A DNA stretch of 64,000 nt. Source: Madurella fahalii. Taxonomy: Eukaryota > Ascomycota > Sordariomycetes > Sordariales. Under the pieces are notes generated by a model that searched no databases, was not told where the DNA came from, and saw only the letters and a program-made list of their open reading frames with translations. Below, one piece after another: positions 44,604 through 55,556 of the stretch. The position numbers and the translations under genes were made by a program. How positions within the stretch are numbered: position 1 is the first letter of the stretch; each line of letters starts with the position of its first letter. The stretch lies in the NCBI GenBank assembly GCA_029876055.1, contig CM056876.1:3162001-3226000 (forward strand), given 5' to 3'.

Positions 44604-47600
44604 TTGCAATTCCCCGCCTCGAGAGGATAATTTACTTTTGCACGACAATGAATGCTGAAGTATGGTGGCTAAAGGAGAAGACGTTCCTCCGATTCCAGGT
44701 AAATGATGGAAGCGATACACGCTACGAGCATCAGAAATCCAGGGAGATAGACGAATCGTGGCAGCTGTGGAATGGACTGACGAAATGAAAATTGACAGCC
44801 GTATTTGCTTTGTTTACTTTCGCAGCTCTTTCGCGGGGACCTCTTTAAAGATCTCGCTTTGGCCATACTTGTCTACCGCAGCGCAAACCCGCCCGCATTA
44901 AAGCTCACATCCGAACCAGCAGCCTAGTTTATGCATTCTCACATTCTCTCCTTCGACATGCTAACAAAAGCCACCTAGGCTTTTGATGTAGGGATGAGAA
45001 GGCCATGTTAAGCGTTTCTTCGTACCCGCTGACTGAGCGTGTTGGGTTCAAGCAGGCATCCACCTAAGCAAGAGCGAAGAACGAGGTATTTGATAGGATT
45101 ACCGAAACAGTCACATTCTCTTTGCTGCTTCTTTTCTCTTATGATCTTGAGGCTATTCCTCCTTTCGGCTCTATGGCTGAGGAATCTGCTGCGTGTTACC
45201 AGAACCTCCCTCCCGTTCCCCCATGTTCCTCTCACACTTCCTTACGGCCAGGCAAGCGATATGATCTCTATCCCTTTTCTCCAACATCATGAGCAACTGA
45301 AACACGGCTTCCCTCTTTAAGTGGTCCTGTCAATTTGGGGGCCCGCGACATACCACGACCATTGTCTAACACGATGAGTTAAGGACGACTTTGGTGGCAT
45401 CTTGGTGGACCCAGGTGAGACATATAGCACGGAAATTTACTCCTCACGGCTCTTCTGCAGTCAGAATGGAACCTAGGGAAGGTCGGAAGAGAAATACCAG
45501 TCACGGAGTCCATCGCAAGCAGGAAGGTTTGACCACGGCAGACAAGAGGCCATCCAGGCAGCTGGATCACTCCGGCTCCAGCGCACCTTTGACCGCTCAC
45601 GGATCCCAACTTCCCGGCTCCTAAAATAACCATTGACTTGCAATACAGTAAGGGGAACTGGATCCGGCCAGTCAAACACCGTCTTTCGGCAAGCACCGCA
45701 CCTCCACGGTGGACGGCAGCTCTTGCTTCTCAACCAACACGGAATCATGGATACGTGTAGGATCCTACTACGGCCGCAGTATTGGGGGACGCTAATGTCG
45801 GACTGAGGGATTAAACGGCTACAATGACCATGTCTCGTAGCCTGAGCGGGAAACCCGGAAACTGTAGAGGTTGTCATCTGCTGCTGCTCCACCAAGGCGT
45901 TCAGGGTCCATGCAAATCGGCTGACGGCGTCTTATCGGACATAACATGCAGCATACCTATATTGCACTGCGTGCCGTTCTGTCACTGTAACCAAGGAGAG
46001 GTTTCCCGACACCATCGACGGTTCGACATCAAGGCTCATTCAGAAGGATTACCCTCGGACCTCCCAAGCCGCGTCCCGAGGCGCATTGCAGCCGCCCAAG
46101 GGCCGAATCAGGAAAGGCAAGCCATGTATGCCGTCGCCACAGCGAGCGGGTGCATCCCGCCGCTACACCATATCAAGGCCCAGGCCCGTACCGCAGGCCT
46201 GCATCATTAGCTCAGCCATCGCCAAGTTTATCCACACACATTTCAGCCCTTCGCCCACCACCCTTCGTTCCCGACCACGGATGCATCACCCGGACGCTTA
46301 CCGCCGATCTCTAGGGTTGATGCAGGCAATATACGCGTACCTTATCACCGGTACCAGGCGCCGATCTTCAACACACACCGTGATTATTCTTCGCCTACAT
46401 CGAGGGTGAGAATCTCGGTCTTGCCAGTTTTGCTTGGCTATCCTTTGGAAGAACCTCGTTCCACGGTAGCCTTTTCGGAATGGTTCATGCAGAGTAGAAC
46501 ATGGCTGGCCCCCCCTCTTACACATCTAGGTGGCTGCTGCTCGCGACCGAGGCCCACGCCCGGCTCCGGCACCCACCCATGCCGCGCCCTGCAACCCGAG
46601 ACGGGTGGTGTACCTGCCCATCAGAGTCATCTAGACGGAATCACCCATTCTCTTGGCGCAAGGGATATTGCACAGAACCGCTCCTGGATACTTGCCCGGC
46701 CAGTGACCATTACTTTACGTCAGACCCCGGTGCCGATACGGCCCTACCGAGACCCAAACTCCCGCCGTGGTAATACAAGACCATTTGATTCGTAAGCCCA
46801 GGCTCCCGGTCTGAGGGACACCATATCCTCGCTTCCCGCCCCGCATATTGGTTCGCGTTGACCATGGACACACCGTCTTGCGGAGAGTTCTATTGTTCGG
46901 CTTGGTGAGATGCCCCCATCCACATCGATACTATCTAGTCAAGTGTCTTCCCGAGGCTAACCCAGAAGAATGCCGCTCTTTCCCGCGTGACTTACATGTC
47001 TCTCAGCCACGCCCAATAATACGTCAACAATCGGCTGCGAACTTCCTCATCTGAACGGTGCGTGGCCGCGCCCTGTCCCAACTTCAAACTGTGGGCCCGA
47101 ACTGCATCTCTGTACTGGCTGCCGTCCCTCGGCAGGAGGCACTATTGAAGCCCAAGAGGTTCGCTCGCCAGCCTAGGAGGTCTAGACCCCGGGTATCTAC
47201 AGACTTCACGTTCATCTATCCATTCCCCAGTTACTTTGCTCGGGCTATGCCGCCAATATCCGTATCGATAGTGTCGGCTATACCCGAGTATCAGGGCTCT
47301 TGGGCGTCAATGGTGTCTTCCCGTTGTAATGGTCGGGTCCGGCGATGGACTCGGGCGGACTCGAACGGCCATAGGTCGAAGTCACGACCAAAGGCTTCTA
47401 TTTTGGTTAGAGTTGTGTTCTCCGTATCAGCAAGGGCCTTGCTGTCGCGAGTGGCATATAATCCCCAACTCCAGCCCGTCCTCACTGTTCTGGATAGCAA
47501 GTATCAACCGCCCCCAGGAAAGCCATAGTTAGAGCAGTTACGCGCGTTCAGTAGTTCATCATTACCAGTCACCGGTCACACTACGCGATTTGTCCTTCAA

Positions 47601-47609
47601 GGGTCCAAG
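44604..47609. other. Intergenic, 3.0 kb, no gene seen
   Basis: Divergent spacer between the membrane protein and the laccase. ORFs up to about 150 codons exist but none shows a domain, signal peptide with continuation, or a believable exon chain. I looked for tRNA boxes and repeats and found nothing convincing. Likely promoter space for the laccase plus non-coding sequence. Confidence 0.5.
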
Positions 47610-49850
47610 ATGAGGTTCGGGACCCTTGTCTGCGTCCTAGGGCAGGCTATTGTCCCTGCTCTGGTTCTCGCTGCTCCAACATGCAATACACCAAGCAACC
47701 GCGCTTGCTGGACATCCGACTTCAACATCAACACGGATTGGGAGGCTAGGACACCCTTCACGGGGATCACCAGGACCGTATGGTGCCGTTCCCCTCTTCA
47801 CCGCTCTCCGTGCTGACCAGTCTAGTACACGTTGACTCTCACTGAGATTGACAACTATGTCGGTGCTGATGGGCGGGTCAAGGAAAAGGCCATGCTGATC
47901 AACAGTGAGTTCCACGACTGCAATCCTCACTCGGGTATTTGCGCTAACGGCTTCCATAGACCGGTTTCCCGGTCAGTTACTGTCGTACATCCAAGATTGT
48001 GAACCCGTATACTAGAGCTAAGCTGACAACGTCCTTTCAGGCCCTATAATTACCGCAGGTGAGTTTACCCTATAAATGTACTCTCAAGCAAGCCAAGCTC
48101 ACAACCAACCATAGATTGGGGCGACCGGATCAACATCACGGTCATCAACAATCTTCGATACAATGGGTAAGCAGACTTGCTCTCGTGTAAGGGTGGTCGG
48201 GAGAATCTAACCGGCTCAGCACCTCCTTTCATTGGCACGGTATCCGCCAGCTGAACAATAACATCAACGACGGCGTCAACGGCGTGACAGAATGCCCAAT
48301 TCCCCCAAGAGGTGGTCGCAAGACATATTCGTTCCTGGCCACACAATATGGTACATCATGGTATCACTCCCATTACTCGTCACAGTATGCCAATGGCGTC
48401 ACTGGCTCCATCGTGATAAATGGGCCCGCAACTCTACCTTATGAGATTGACCTTGGAGTCTTGCCCATCTCGGATTGGTACTATGGTTCGGCCGACAATC
48501 TATTCGCGCGGGTAAACGACCCAACAAACCCCAATATTCCAGGAAGACCTGGGTCGCCACCGCCTAGTGATAATATTTTCATAAATGGGACCAATATCAA
48601 CCCAAGCGGGCCGGGCGGCTCGTACGCAAAGGTGGTGCTAACGCCTGGACGGCGGCATCGCCTCCGATTGATCAACCCCAGTGTGGACAACACCTTCACT
48701 GTATCCATCGTGGGACACTCCATGACCATCATCGCAAACGACTTTGTCCCCGTTCACTCTTACACTACGAACCAACTGTACCTGAGCGTGGGACAGCGAT
48801 ACGACGTGACCATCGACGCCAGCCAGCCCGTCGGTAACTACTGGATCAACGTCACCATGTCCGGCACCCGGGCCTGCGGTACATCTAGGAACCCCTTCCC
48901 AGCCGCGATTCTGTCGTACGCAGGCGCGCCGAATCGTCTTCCCACCAACCGCGGCACGCCAGTCCGCGATTCGCTGTGTGCGGATCAGACAGGACTCGTG
49001 CCGGTGGTGACACGCACGGTACCGAGGGATGCCTTCTCAGCTGCTCCATCACAGTCCCTCGCCGTCACCCTGGAAGTCGACCAACAAGCCAGCAAGGTCT
49101 TCTGGAAGGTCAACGACAGCGCCATCGATGTCATTTGGGAGAAGCCCACGCTGGAGTTTGTCGCGCAGCAGAACACGTCGTACCCCCGGAGGGCCAACAT
49201 CATAAACATCCCGGAGAGCAGCCAGGTGTGTAGAAGCCGCGTCACACCGGCAGATCACGCGTACTGACGGCGGCCGCCAGTGGAGCTACTGGCTTATCCA
49301 GAACGTATCCCCCATTCCACACCCCATGCACCTGCACGTAAGTGGTTTGACGGAACCGCAAGTCCCAACTGGTGTCCCCAGACGCTAACAGTCGATAGGG
49401 TCATGACTTTGTGATTTTGGGGACATCACGGCCGCCAACAGACCCCTTAGGTCCAGGGGCAGGGCCCATCAACTTCAACATGGCGACCGACGGGGGCGGA
49501 CTGCAGTTCAACAACCCCATGCGACGCGACGCATCCATCCTCCCGTCATTTGGCTGGATGGTCGTTGCGTTCAAGAACGACAATCCGGGAGCATGGCTGT
49601 TCCACTGCCACATTGCGGTATGGATGTGCAACTCCCCTTGACTACACGCAACAAGTCCGAGATTTGCTGACCTCAGATGTCTCGCTAGTGGCATGTCGGC
49701 CAAGGCCTCAGCGTGCAATTCCTCGAAAAGGTCAGCCAGATCCCGCGGGTCATGAACCTCAATGAGCTGCAGCCGAACTGCAATGCTTGGAGGGCATACG
49801 CCCCGACCAATCCGTTCCCTAAGCCTGATTCGGGGTTGAAGATGGTCTAG
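47610..49850 (+). CDS. Secreted ascomycete laccase (multicopper oxidase)
   Basis: Oxidises phenols and reduces O2 to water outside the cell (lignin, melanin or phenolic detoxification). Nine exons: 47610..47777, 47826..47904, 47960..47971 (12 bp), 48041..48058 (18 bp), 48115..48166, 48220..49225, 49281..49337, 49399..49617, 49689..49850; 590 aa. Signal peptide MRFGTLVCVLGQAIVPALVLAA. All ten His and the Cys copper ligands are present: SFHWHGI, WYHSHYS, HPMHLHGHDF and HCHIAWHVGQGLSVQFLE. The residue ten after the Cys is Leu, which in laccases is the T1 axial position. The C-terminal plug ends PDSGLKMV, the ascomycete DSGL processing motif with a three-residue tail. Two motifs are split by introns (HLH|GHDF and HIA|WHV). 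Confidence 0.95.
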
Positions 49851-50004
49851 CTGTAGCAAGCGTGTTGGGCTGCTGGTGAATCAATAGCCGCACCTGCTGG
49901 AGGCTACTGGCAGAGCTTGGAGGAAATTAGGAGACTGATACTGAGCGGAGAAACGAGGTATTACAGGTGACAGTACATCGCGTTCGTCAGCAACAATCTC
50001 ACTT

Positions 50005-51198
50005 CTACCCTTTCTTTATCTCTACCTGAAAACGTAGTGCCCAGTCAGTAAACTCATCATTCTGGCCCCCCCAGGGCTTAACGAGGAGCTCAGAGACAGC
50101 AAAGGCGTCGAAGAAGCACTCATCCATGAGACGGTCGATTTCGGAAGGCTCCAGTTCGTAGAAAGCCAGAGCGAGACTCCCGAATCGTTCCGGTATCCTT
50201 TTGAGAAGGGACATGACTTCGTCGAGCCGAGGTGGAATGTCCGACTGCGCAGCCGGTGGCACATGCGGCAGCTGCCTTAGCCTGCGCTTCACCGCGGCCT
50301 GGTAGAGTAAAGCGGTGAGACGGAGCCTTTTGAGGCACGAATCCAGTCGCTCCCGAATCTTGTCCGGGTCGTCACGGGGGATGTACCGCTGCGAATTCAT
50401 CAGGTCGTCCAGCATGGCCTGGGCATCCTGGGCCCCTGAGATTGATGTGGATTCGAGGGTCGCAGTGACCTGAGCAACCCCGCCGTCCTCCTCATCCACA
50501 TCGTCCTGGTCGTCGCCATCCCCTTCGGTCACCTCCCCCCATTCTTTCAGCTCTTCCATAACGTCTTTCAGCGTATCTTTTTGCTGCTCAACCTTGTATA
50601 CCAGATTCCCAGCAAACCCCCGCTTCGCAAACGCCATAACATCGTCGCAAGCTGACCACAGAACGCCGGTGGTGGCGATGCTGCCCCGGCCGCCCGCCGC
50701 CCCGGCCGTGGCATTCTTCTTGGCGTTGGAAAGGACCTTGCCATCTCGAGGGATCCGCGAGAGAAGCTCCGTCAGCTCCTTGAGCACACGGCCCGCTTGC
50801 CAAGCCAGATCCTGCTGGATTGCCCGTGTGTACCGCTCGGCCGTGCACAGCTCTACCGCAGCGGCCATGCTGGGCACGGGCGCGGCGACTAGTTCCCGGA
50901 GGACCTTTGCGATGGCTGTCGGGGTGAAGGGCTCGTTGATGATGAGGAGGGAGATCTTGGTGGCGTGGGCTTTGATCAGGGTTGCTGAGTCGTGCGCTAC
51001 GGAGAGCGCATCGAGCGGGCCGTTGCTGGCTGCGGCGAGCTGCTTCGTGACGGGCGCGGCTTCGCTGTATGTGGTGACATGTCCTTGATAGTTTTGCGAT
51101 GCGATACTCGACACTACGGCTTCGAGCTGGCTGATGAGGGTAAGCGCATTGTCGATGACGGCGTTGAGCGCCTCGAGCGCATCGCCAGGAGAAGACAT
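50005..51198 (-). CDS. GCIP-domain protein (cyclin-D1-binding protein 1-like)
   Basis: Single-exon protein of 397 aa resembling the GCIP/CCNDBP1 family, whose animal members bind Grap2, cyclin D and other helix-loop-helix partners; the fungal function is not established. Mostly alpha-helical: ALEALNAVIDNALTLISQLE, then VTKQLAAASNGPLDALSVA, PTAIAKVLRELVAAPVPSM and WQAGRVLKELTELLSRIP. An acidic loop around residue 240-260 (GDGDDQDDVDEEDGG) follows the phrase LWSACDDVMAFAKRG. The C-terminal helices end FYELEPSEIDRLMDECFF and EFTDWALRFQVEI. Start chosen at MSSPGDALEAL, where helical sequence begins; the open frame upstream (to 51411) is Arg/His/Pro-rich and unlikely to be coding. Shares a short divergent promoter with the glucosidase II beta gene. 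Confidence 0.7.
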   Translation of the reverse strand: MSSPGDALEALNAVIDNALTLISQLEAVVSSIASQNYQGHVTTYSEAAPVTKQLAAASNGPLDALSVAHDSATLIKAHATKISLLIINEPFTPTAIAKVLRELVAAPVPSMAAAVELCTAERYTRAIQQDLAWQAGRVLKELTELLSRIPRDGKVLSNAKKNATAGAAGGRGSIATTGVLWSACDDVMAFAKRGFAGNLVYKVEQQKDTLKDVMEELKEWGEVTEGDGDDQDDVDEEDGGVAQVTATLESTSISGAQDAQAMLDDLMNSQRYIPRDDPDKIRERLDSCLKRLRLTALLYQAAVKRRLRQLPHVPPAAQSDIPPRLDEVMSLLKRIPERFGSLALAFYELEPSEIDRLMDECFFDAFAVSELLVKPWGGQNDEFTDWALRFQVEIKKG

Positions 51199-51596
51199 TG
51201 CAGTGGACGGCAGGGTGGTGTGCAGGTCGACAGTTAGATCTTTGCTGCTGGTCCTACCGTCCCCCCGGCCTACATCAACCCTCAGATAATGGCTGTCCCT
51301 ATCGTGACGATGACGGGGCAGCCGAGTTTTCCATGGCGGGGTTGCAATGACGGGAAGCTCCCCTACGGTTTCCGGGCCCCACCGCTCCGTCCTTCCGGCA
51401 GGCATCTCCACGTGATCGTCGGCCCCTGGCAGCTGCCAGGGTGTCTCAAGTTAAGCAAGCTGTCCTGTGGTCGAGCTCCGTCTCGATGCCAACTGGGCAT
51501 TGCGGCTCAAGAACCTAGGATTTCTGGGGAAGCAGGTGCAACGCCTCTTCCCATGTTACCTTTTCGGAAGAGCAAAGGGTGAAATTTCATAAAAAC
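51199..51596. other. Bidirectional promoter region
   Basis: 398 bp between divergent GCIP-like and glucosidase II beta starts; no gene seen. Confidence 0.5.
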
Positions 51597-53525
51597 ATGC
51601 GAAGAACACGTGCATTGGCGCTTCTCAGCGCCCTTGCTCAAGGCACGCTTGCTGCCTCGGAGAGCTTGCCGCGGGGTGTCGGTCCCGAGTGTAAGTCGTC
51701 GTCCCTTCTTCTGTGATGTCGTTCTTAGATTTGCCCGCAGCGCATGGCGACAAGCACGAGGTCTTTGACCGCAGGACTATTCCCGCGCCTGGGTCAAACT
51801 TTGGACGCCGCAGGCAAATTCCCTATTCAATTGAGAGCAATTAATGACCTCTTGTCTGCTTAGTCGCCAAGTTCTACGAGAGCAAAACCAAATTTACATG
51901 CATCAGCAACCCCTCCATTACGCTGGAGCCCTCCCAGATCAACGACAACTCGTGCGACTGCCCCGACGGTTCCGATGAGCCAGGGACAGCCGCTTGCTCC
52001 TATCTCGATCCTCTCTCCCCCGAGCAGCCCCTCCCGGGCTCGGTGACGGGCACCACCAACACCACCAACGCCCTGCCCGGCTTCTGGTGCGCCAATGTTG
52101 GCCACATTGGCACTTATATTCTTTTCATGTACGTCAATGACGGCGTTTGCGACTACGATTTGTGCTGCGACGGCAGCGACGAGGCGGCCCACGTCGGCGG
52201 CGTCCAATGCGAGAACCGCTGCGACGCCATCGGCAAGGAGTACCGCCGCCTTCAAGAAGAGCGCAGGAAGAGTAAGGAGAGATCGGCCAACCGGAGGCGA
52301 GCCTTGGCCAAGGAAGCCCTCGAGCTGCGTCGCAGCGTGGAAGCCAAGATCGTCGCCTTGAAGGGCGAGCTCGAGCAGCTCGAGGTCAAGAAGCTGGAGC
52401 TGCAAAAGAAGTTTGAGGAAGTCGAGCGCTCCGAGAGAAGCAAAGTTGTCAAGAGCGAGGGACAAGGAGGGACGCTGGGTGTCTTGGTTGGCCTAGCGAA
52501 ACGCCGCGTCTCGGAGCTCCGTGATGCCCTGGATAAGATGTTAGACCAACGCGACGACTTGCAGGACAGGGTGGAGCAGCTCGAGGATATCCTCACCAAG
52601 CTCAAGGATGAGTATAACCCCAATTTCAACGATGAGGGCGTCAAGGCCGCCGTCAAAAGTTGGGAGGACTACGCCGCTGGCCAGGCCGACGAGAAGAAGT
52701 CGGATCTAACGGATGCCGATATTATGGAGCTCCTGAAAGAGGACGGTGAAACCTCTGGTATCAACTGGGCCGAGTTTGAAAATGCTGAAGCCAGCGACGC
52801 CGATGTTGGTGGGTTCCCCGCTTATAAGCATCCGCCCTTGCAGCACCACAACGTGAAGAGTCTAGCTGACAGCCACAGTCTACAACTGGGAAGCATATCT
52901 GCCGCGACCCGTCAGCGATTTCATTCACGACAAGCTCAACGTCTTGCGTGCCTGGGCTATCCAGAATGGCATACTGGCTGACAAACCCAACACCGGCGGC
53001 GAGTCTCGCCTCGTGACGGCAGCCAGGGAAGCTCTGGATGCTGCCAAGAACGACTTTTCGTCCAAGACAGCGTCATTGGAAGAGCAGCAGCGTGACCTCC
53101 AGAAAGATTACGGTCCGGACGACATCTTCCGCGCCCTGAAGGGCAAGTGCGTCAGCAGCGACGTTGGCGAATACGAGTATGAGCTTTGCTGGATCGACCG
53201 GACTACGCAAAAGAGCAAGAAGGGGCATGGCAACACCAACATGGGCAATTTTGTGCGTGTTGACAAGGAAATGGCAGATGAAGAGGAGCGAGCCGATGGT
53301 AAAGGGCTGGGCAAGGGCCAGCGGATGGTGTTGCGCTATGAGAATGGCCAGGGCTGCTGGAATGGGCCCAACAGGCGAACCGATGTCTGGCTCGCATGCG
53401 CTGAGAAAGACGAGCTCTGGCGCGTGAGCGAGTCCGAGAAGTGCGTGTATAAGATGGAAGTGGGCACCCCAGCTGCCTGCGAAGATGTGCATGAACCGGG
53501 AGTGAGAACCAAGGATGAGCTTTAG
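51597..53525 (+). CDS. GTB1: Glucosidase II beta subunit (ER glycoprotein processing)
   Basis: Non-catalytic subunit that retains glucosidase II in the ER and binds mannose on N-glycans through its MRH domain. Exons 51597..51690, 51864..52808, 52879..53525; 561 aa. The N-terminus has a signal sequence MRRTRALALLSALAQGTLAA and then LPRGVGPEFAKFYE, the usual mature start. Two LDL-receptor-A-like Cys clusters carry the acidic calcium-binding motifs CDCPDGSDEPG and YDLCCDGSDEAAH. A coiled coil of about 130 residues (rich in K, E, L and R) follows, then an acidic segment and the MRH domain near residues 410-540 (CVSSDVGEYEYELC, then MVLRYENGQGCWNGPNRRT). It ends TKDEL, an ER retrieval signal. The 173-bp first intron is long for this locus. 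Confident call. Confidence 0.95.
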
Positions 53526-53787
53526 CGTGTAGTCGGTACGTCAGTGTCGTGGCGCAACAAGGGCTGTTCTATGTTTTGAACATTTAGTCATGGGTTATAT
53601 GCGTGTACATACAGTGACATATCACAGCTAAGGGATCAATAAGATTTCGTTCTCAATCGCGCTCGCAGCATCAAGACGGAGCCGGCGCCGTCAAACAGCA
53701 TGCTGGAAAAAAGACGAGTGACGTCGTACAACAATTTAAATGTCAATACGGGTCATATATTTATACGAATGGGTTCCTCTCTCCAAA
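53526..53787. other. Convergent intergenic region
   Basis: 262 bp between converging 3' ends; AT-rich, no gene seen. Confidence 0.5.
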
Positions 53788-54657
53788 TTATCGCGCGGTA
53801 GTGGCCAGCTTTCGCCGCTTGTTACGTTCTTCTTGCTCCGCAAGAACTCTCGCCGTGAGTGACGCTGTCATGGCGTTGTTGATACCACTCACCCGACTGC
53901 TGATGTCGGGTTTTGAAGGGGCTTTTGTGATCTTCTCGGTTTCTCGCCGTGGGTCCTTGGACTTGTCTGACTGGGCTGTTCCGTCCACGTCTGCTTCATT
54001 CCCTTTCCGTTTCCTCTTGCCTGCACTCTTGTCTTTCTTCAGACTGTGGGTGAGGCCCTGAACGCCGAGCTCGGTGATTCTCGATTGTAACATATCGAGG
54101 TCGGCCTTGTCCGTCGGGAGGATAGGGATGACATCTCCAGACCGGAAAGCCTCGCTGCATTCTGGACAGACCTCTTCCTGAATTTGCTTTATGGCCGCCT
54201 CGGCAAAAACGTGGCCGCACGGCACAAGGTAAACCGCCCTCGTTGCGGCGCCCAGCTCCTTCATCGAGACAGGACAGGCCCAGGTTTCCTTTCCCTTGGC
54301 CCCCGGGGGGGCATAGCGCTTGAACTTGAGCTTGACCACGTCGCGCAGCGATTTGATGCCCGTTGACGCAAAAGTCAGTTCCGGCGACTCACCATTCACG
54401 AGCGCCGGGGCGGTTGTGTCGTTGTCGTCGCCGCTGGGCATTAGGCCCCTCAGGATGGACTCGTAGTTGTAGAGGCGGCCACGCCAGTCGGAGACGACAT
54501 TTTCCATGTCGAGAAGCTCCGAGGTCAGAGGATCGTGGGTCCAGGAGTGGCTAAGACTCTCGAGGGCAGTTGCCTTGAGTTCGCTTACTGTCGGCGTTCT
54601 CGCGGCAGACTTGACGAGCTCTCGCCGCGTCGGGATCGAGCCTCCGTCATTACCCAT
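53788..54657 (-). CDS. rtf2: Replication termination factor 2 (Rtf2)-like protein
   Basis: Homologue of fission yeast Rtf2, which stabilises paused replication forks and is also linked to splicing. Single exon, 289 aa. Opening MGNDGGSIPTRRELVKSAAR is characteristic, with SHSWTHDPLTSELLDMENVV carrying the conserved first Rtf2 block (usually W-C-x-L; the Cys position is Thr here). The U-box/RING-like part reads WACPVSMKELGAATRAVYLV, then PCGHVFAEAAIKQIQEEVCP and ECSEAF: a C2HC2 variant. The C-terminal third is Lys/Arg-rich and likely nuclear. Start: an in-frame codon nine residues upstream exists, but MGNDGG is the family start. Confidence 0.9.
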   Translation of the reverse strand: MGNDGGSIPTRRELVKSAARTPTVSELKATALESLSHSWTHDPLTSELLDMENVVSDWRGRLYNYESILRGLMPSGDDNDTTAPALVNGESPELTFASTGIKSLRDVVKLKFKRYAPPGAKGKETWACPVSMKELGAATRAVYLVPCGHVFAEAAIKQIQEEVCPECSEAFRSGDVIPILPTDKADLDMLQSRITELGVQGLTHSLKKDKSAGKRKRKGNEADVDGTAQSDKSKDPRRETEKITKAPSKPDISSRVSGINNAMTASLTARVLAEQEERNKRRKLATTAR

Positions 54658-55556
54658 GGTGGCGATTAAGTTAGGATATCTCACTCGTTGTGCGATACCC
54701 CGAATGTCTTAGCTCTGTACGACGAGTTTGATCACGGAACGCGTGGCGGTGCGGCAGAGGCAGGTACCGTCAGGGAAGAGAGAGTGGCAGGCGGAAGCAA
54801 TGGGCGACTTTGGAATTCGAGCGCGGAGGAAGCAGGACGATAAGATAACTTAAAATGCTAGCGCTGACTGCTCGACCCCAATGGAAGTCGCACTGTACCG
54901 CATCCTTGCCCGCGTTAGCTTCCCACCAAAGGCCAAGATGATTACGGAGACGAGTGCGCGCCCCACCAAACTGGAGATTACGTATCGCACCTCCCTTGTC
55001 ACGCGGTAATACCCGCATTCCATACGAAGGGCCCCGTACGGAAGGTGTACATTACATCAAGTAACCTAACCTTCTGAATGCTGCCGCGGCAACCCACACG
55101 CCGATTCTAGAGCATCACCATTTCCTTGTGCCAACAGCATCTCTCGAGAGCCTGGGCGGCGCATCTGCCGTCCTATTCTAGCCAGCCGACTGGGACAATC
55201 ATCGCGCACAGTCTGGTACCCCGGAACTGTTGCTAGTCACCGCGCGCCGCGACTTCTGAACGAGGCTAGCCTTTCCTTTCCCTCGGGACCCTGACTACAT
55301 TGTGGCGTGCCGCACCAACCACGTTCGAGGCCCGAGGACTCGAGGCCGGCACCGACCTATCCTCACGGAATCTCTAGACGGTTTAGCTAGGTCGCTCCCT
55401 TTATCTTGAGCACCAAACGCCAGCCCGCAAAGCCCCGCTCGTAGCTCGGATCACGAGGACCGACTATGGGCCATCGACAACTGATTCGGCGCCCGAACGC
55501 TTGACCAGACTGTCTGCCGCCTTCCACGGGGTTGGGAGACACACAAGCCGGACAAG
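54658..55556. other. Bidirectional promoter region, Rtf2 / TOR
   Basis: About 900 bp between divergent starts; no gene seen. The TOR side should hold its promoter and 5' UTR. Confidence 0.5.

Noticed and set aside
44669..44866. Minus-strand ORF with one hydrophobic segment upstream of the membrane protein
   Set aside because: No phase-consistent splice to the downstream exons; MGSLKSPSD at 44603 is the better start.
46195..46260. TTAGCTCAG A-box-like tRNA signal
   Set aside because: No B box or acceptor stem within range.
51691..51863. Extra exon inside the first intron of the glucosidase II beta gene
   Set aside because: Direct splice gives GVGPEFAKFYE as in the family; an added exon would interrupt it.
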